From positions 2,017,173-2,081,172 of the forward strand of contig VXAI01000035.1 in NCBI GenBank assembly GCA_013399305.1: 64,000 bases of DNA, given 5' to 3'. This DNA is from Rostratula benghalensis (taxonomy: Eukaryota > Chordata > Aves > Charadriiformes > Rostratulidae). Of the stretch, positions 54,501 through 60,500 are shown piece after piece (position 1 is the stretch's first letter; each line of letters opens with the position of its first letter). The translations under genes were made by a program, and so were the position numbers. The notes below the pieces were generated by a model. That model worked only from the letters and a program-made list of their open reading frames with translations. It searched no databases and was not told where the DNA came from.

Positions 54501-57500
54501 GATGTTATTTCTTTGAGGTATCCTTCCGTTAAAAAACCTGAATATTAAAAAGCAGCCAGCTGGGGAGTACATGGTTATTATTTTGAGCCTAACCAAGAAA
54601 GTAGCTTTGGTTTCTTCTTACTTTCCAGTACATCTTTAAACTTAGGGATCTGGCTAGAGAGTTTAAGAAGTTAGCAAAGACAGCTGAACACATTTTGCAA
54701 GTGCCCATGCGGTCAGTTACCATATATGCCTTTTATGAAGCCATAACCAGGTGGATAGATGATGATAAAGCAGTGGATGTGGTCTGTCTTGACTTCAGTA
54801 AAGCATTCAACACCGTCTCTTGCAGTATTCTTGCAGCTGAACTGAGGAAGTGTGGCCTTGGACCATGGGGTGGTGAGGTGGATTGTGAACTGGCTGAAGG
54901 ATAGAAGCAAGAGGGTTGTAGTCAATGGGATGGAGTCTAGATGGAGGCCTGTATCTAGTGGAGTCCCTCGGGGATAGGTACCTAGACCAGTACTACTCAA
55001 TATATTCATCAACCACTTGGATGAGGGAATAGAGTGCACTATCAGCAAGTTTGCTGGTGACACCAAACTGGGAGGAGTGGCTGACACTCCAGAAGGCCGT
55101 GCTGCCATCCAGTAAGACCTGGACAGGCTGGAGAGTTGGGTGGGGAGAAATTCAATGAAATTTAACAAGGGCAAGTGTGTAGAGTCTTGCATCTGGGCAA
55201 GAACAAACTCCAGGTACCAGTATAGGTTGGGAAATGACCTGTTGGAGAGCAGCGTAGGGGAAAGGGACCTGGGGGTCCTGGTGGACAGCAGGGTGACCAT
55301 GAGCCAGCCCTGTGCCCTGGTGGCCAAGAAGGCCAACGGCATCCTGGGGTGTATTAGAAGGGCTGTGGTCAGTAGGTCCAGAGAGGTTCTCCTCCTTTAC
55401 TCTGCCCTGGTGAGACCCCATCTGGAATACTGTGTCCAGTTCTGGGCCAGAGGGACAGGGAACTGCTTGTGAGAGTCCAGGGCAGGGCTACAAAGATGAT
55501 GAAGGGAGTGCAGCATCTGCCATGGGAGGAAAGGCTGAGGGAGCTGGGTCTCTTTAGCTTGGAGAAAAGGAGACTGAGGGGAGATTGTGCTTGGCCAGAC
55601 CCTTGGAGGTGGGCAGCAGGAGCTGACTGAAGTGCTATAAGATGGGTTTTGACTCACTTGGACCATGCTGGGAAGGAAAACCAGCATCCTTCCTAGAAAA
55701 AACTAACATTCTCTAATAAACTTGATCCATCTCTTAGAAATAACTGTGTGGCTGTGTCTGAAACTGTTCCCACCTTTCCGTTAGGTGATGTACGCGTTAC
55801 GAGAGCTCACTGGGTCTCTGTCCGTTCTCATTGAGATGGTGGTGTACTGCTGCTTCTGTAATGAGCACTTCTCCTTTACTGTGCTACACTTCATCAAGGT
55901 ATGGTGATAATCAAGATGAGCCTTCTGCTGAAGTGTTTCTCCTCAGCTTTGGTCATACTGGATCGTACTGGGTTATAATGGCACTGGGAGCTGCACAACA
56001 ATCAGTACAGTTCGTTGGATTTGGGGAGTGGGTATTGATGGGTTTGGGGTGTTTCTGAAGCTTTTACTTTTTAAAACAACACATTCTCAAAAATCGGTAA
56101 CGCTGTCTTGTAGTTCTTTGCATCACCAGGATATTTTGTTGCCTAAGTAACATTAGATTTCTTACTCGCAGACTCAGCTGGAAACTGCTCCCCCTCATGA
56201 ACTGAAAAACATATTCCACTTGCTCCATGAGATACTGGTAGGTGAAGTGTAAAGCCTTGTACAAGATACAGGTTTTTGTACTGGTGCATGATGAGAAAAG
56301 CCAGGACTGGTAGTTTCAACATCCACCGATCTTTTAATCCTTCACTTTGGAGTTTTTTGTCATTTTTTAAATTGCTGTCTTGATAATCCGGCGCTGTATG
56401 AAACTTCACAGGTCTTACCTGTTTTTTCACACTAAGGTGGTTAAAACCATTTTGTAGAATAGATACAGGTATTGCATACAGCTTCCTTATATTGATCTTC
56501 CTCTTTCCTAACAGGTTATTGAGGACCCATTACAAGTAGAGCGCATCAAATTTGCCTTTGAAACTGAAAATGGATTAATAGGCAAGTAAGCCAGTGGGTG
56601 AACGCTCCTGTCTCCTGCTGACCCTTATGTTGTTGATGGTTCACACCATCTCCCAGTGTCTATTCCTTCTAATCTGTTTAACTTCTCAGGGAAAACAACT
56701 CTGCAATATTTGATTTAGCCACCACTGCCCCACAAAACGTTGTAAGAAAATCCAAAATAAGCATTAGAATATTATAATGATGGCAGACTGGAAAGGAATT
56801 TAACTGGAGGAAAAAATATTCTCTTCAACAACAGCAGTCAATGAACCCAGAGAAGAGTGATATTTACATACTTAAAAAGTGACATTAAGGAACCTTAACC
56901 CAGAAGTTGGCAAAAAAGCAACTTTCTCATATAAGCAGCAGATCCCAGTGTGTACATAATGAGGAGGGGAACGAAAAGTACCTCAGATAAATATAACAGA
57001 GTAGCTCTATGAAATCCTTGAAATTATTTTTTTTTTAATCTTCTACAAGTTTCAAGAAATTGCCAATCTTTTTGGTTTGGCAGCATCCTAATTACCATAA
57101 AGAGAAACTAGTTCAGCATGGAAGGATGTTAATCCTAACTGCAGGGTGGCCTCATAATCTGACAGGTGGCTCCCATTTGTGGCTGCTCACACTGAAGAGG
57201 TGTCTCTTCACTTGATACAGAACCTTCACCGAAGTGAAGTCACTGAAGCATTCAAGAGCAACAGCAGGGTCACAGAGGGGATGAGAGGTTACTTTGTAGA
57301 AATTGGGAAAGATGCTTCGTGTGCAGGAGAAACGTGGGGTAGCCCCCTGGTGCTCAAGGAGCAGCTCTGATGAGTTAGTGCAGCTTCAGCATCTCTTTTG
57401 TAGCTGTTTGGATGAGGAGCTGATTCAGACTGTGTGGCTTTCACCTCAAGTTATTTTAGATCCTGTTCTAGTGAGTTCCATTTAGCTTTGTTCTTTATTC

Positions 57501-60500
57501 CTCTTATCTTCAGTGTTCTGTTTAGTGGTTTCCACGTATGACTGATAGAAGATAATATGCAGCAGCGTAAGAGAATATTGAAGTGGTTATTTTCTTTCTG
57601 GGCAAATTGGTCCCACTTGGACCATTCCTATTCTCTAACCCGAGCGATGTGTGACCTTCTTTCCTCTACAGAGGAGAGGTGCAATTATTCAATTGCATCT
57701 TTATGTTGAAGGCTGTTTGTGTAATGTTATGAAATCATGTGTATTTTACAAGAACTGCTCCTGAGTTTCGGGAGTGAAAGTTCCAGGACGTGGGAATTCA
57801 CAGGATGGAAAACTTCCTGGTAGGAATGGCCTGGGGTTTTGCCCAAGTCTCCCACAGAAGAGCTTCGTGGCTGTTGAATTTTGCAATGCTTGTTTGCGGG
57901 AAGAAGCTCTAAACATTCTTCTAGCTTTGCAAGTTTTGGTGGCAGTTGGTGATCTGCTCTGTTTGTAGGGGTTTCAGACAAATATTTTTGTCCTTCAGAT
58001 AAATATAACCATAGCGATTATCTACCACAGAACGGATTAGAGAGGAAGAATAAATGCAGTAGGAGAAAACTGTTTAAAATTCAGGTACTGCATTTGAAAG
58101 AATTACTGTGTTTTCACTTTGATCTATTTTTAATCCAATAGAGTTGGGGAAGTGCACAAACCTGCCAGCAGTAGAGCAGTGTGTTTAACAAAAAATACTC
58201 ATGCTAACATCAGTAGAAATTTGTAGCAGCCTCCCAGTATCTGAAGGGGGCCTGCAAGAAAGCTGGAGAGGGACTCTTTGTCAGGAAGTGTAGGGACAGG
58301 ACAAGGGGTAAAAGCTTTAAATTGGAAGAGGAGAGATTTAGATTAGATACCAGAAGGAAATTCTTTACTGTGAGGGTGGTGAGGCACTGGAACAGGTTGC
58401 CCAGAGAAGCTGTGGCTGCCCCATCCCTGGAGGGGTTCAAGGCCAGGCTGGATGGGGCTTTGAGCAACCTGCTCTGGTGGGAGGTGTCCCTGCCCATGGC
58501 AGGGGCGTTGGTACTTGACGATCTTTAAGGTACCTTCCAATTCTAACCATTCTATGATTCTATGAAATATCTTCCACCACCCAAGTTAAAATTTCAGCTT
58601 CATCTTTCTTGTGTTTTCAGACTGGCTGGTGCACAGAAATCCAAATTAGGTGATTTAATCCATGTGTTCCCCCCCACAGCCTTGATGCACCACAGCAACC
58701 ACGTGGACAGCAGCCGCTGTTACCAGTGTGTCAAGTTCCTGGTTACTTTGGCTCAGAAGTGAGTAATCCCCTGCTCAGAACTTAACCTCATCCCTACCTT
58801 AGACCCCTCTGTGATTACTTTGGCTGCTGCTCTTTCTGCTTTTGGTCACCTTTTATGCTTTGTTACTGTGATATAAGTGGTGCTCAAAGGTCTTGATTTG
58901 TCTCTGTATGAAGTGAGATCTTTTGTGATTAGTACCTGAGATGGGTTTCATGTAACAGCTGATAATGGCTGCTTTTAAAAGCAAAGGTCAGCTACATCCA
59001 GTGGAGCAGGAGCCTGGTGTTAAGACCAAGACAAACATTCAGAAACTGTCCCAGATTCCTGAAATCTCTTTGTTTGGAACTTGGCAAATGTCTTATAAAG
59101 CATAGTTCTGAAACAGGTGAATCTGTGTAGTGGACTCCTTCGTGTAAACTTTACTAGGTGTTACTGCTCTGGCTAATTCAGTTCATACCAGGACTGTACA
59201 GAGTTTGCAATGATAACACTGCATACAGAGGGCAGCAGCACAAAGAGAAGCCTTGGAATTGAGTTTTAAGTTTGCTAGAATGCCTTGTTTGTGATTCATT
59301 CATGTAATTTTGATTTCCGAGGTGCCCTACTGCGAAAGATTATTTCAAGGAGAATTCCCACCACTGGAGCTGGGCTGTGCAGTGGCTACAGAAGAAGGTA
59401 ATTTGTCTGTAACTTTACAGAATGATTTGCCACTTTGTTTACAATGAGTGTCATGAAATCTCCAGCCTTTAGATGACTCTTTGAGGTGACTCTTCAGGCG
59501 AAATACAAGGTATTAAATTGGTTTTTATTTTTTGACATAGGGCAGTTTGGATGCAGCTAGATCTGATGCATTGCAAGAACTTCCATAGGCCCCCACAAGT
59601 TTTAGGTGTGAGATGTGTGAATGGTCACAGTGATTATCATTCCTTGCCACGTGGGAAGCTTTCATTGCCACTGCATTCATGTGGGAAGGTTTCCTTTTTC
59701 TAAAAAAAGCAATTTTCCATTGCCTGCATTTGAGGATGCAAGGGAAACGCTTAAATGAGTGAATTCCTTACAGAATCCTTGCAGCTTTGCACAAAACAAG
59801 GCTGTTGACAGATGCAGATTTGTCCTCCCACATTTTTTTTTCTTTCTTCCTGGTAAACTTAACACAAGTTGACCAACACATCTTTAATAAATACCCAAGG
59901 ACGCTTGGGAAACTTGAAGCTCAGCAGAATTGGCCCCCGTTTGCCTGCGCTCAGGCAGGGCAAAGCTTGGTCTCCCATCGTGGCACGTTCCACACGATGG
60001 TACTCCCAACCCCAGGTTGCCTCTCTGTCCTGACAGCTGCTGCCAGGGAGATGTCAGCTCCATGAATTAGTGCTGTACTGAACACAGGAAGCAGAATTAG
60101 TGGGACACTTGCAGTGCAGCTGGCACAACCTGTTGCCACTCCTCTCTTGAAACGCAGCGAGCTGACGGGTTTCTGCTCTCCGTGTTTTTCACTTTATACT
60201 GGTTTGTGTAAACCCTGACTCCACCACTCCTCAGCTGGCATCCAGTAACTTGCACATACATCCAGTTATCACGTAGAAGGGAGTTGGTTGCTAGTTTTCA
60301 GCTGCATTTTCAGCCTCTCTGACTCTTCTGGCTGCATTAAAAGCGTATACTTGTCTACACCCCAGGTCTCCAGCTGATTGCCAGAAGATTCAGGAAGCTT
60401 CTTCCAGACTTGTTAGCTCCCCCACCATCACAAGTGGATGAGGCTTTACACGTGTAAGACTCATACATATGGTGATTTTTATGGCTTTCTTGGCTTTTTA

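Noticed and set aside
54713..55342. 209-codon minus-strand open frame
   Set aside because: Antisense shadow of the CR1 reverse-transcriptase fragment on the + strand.
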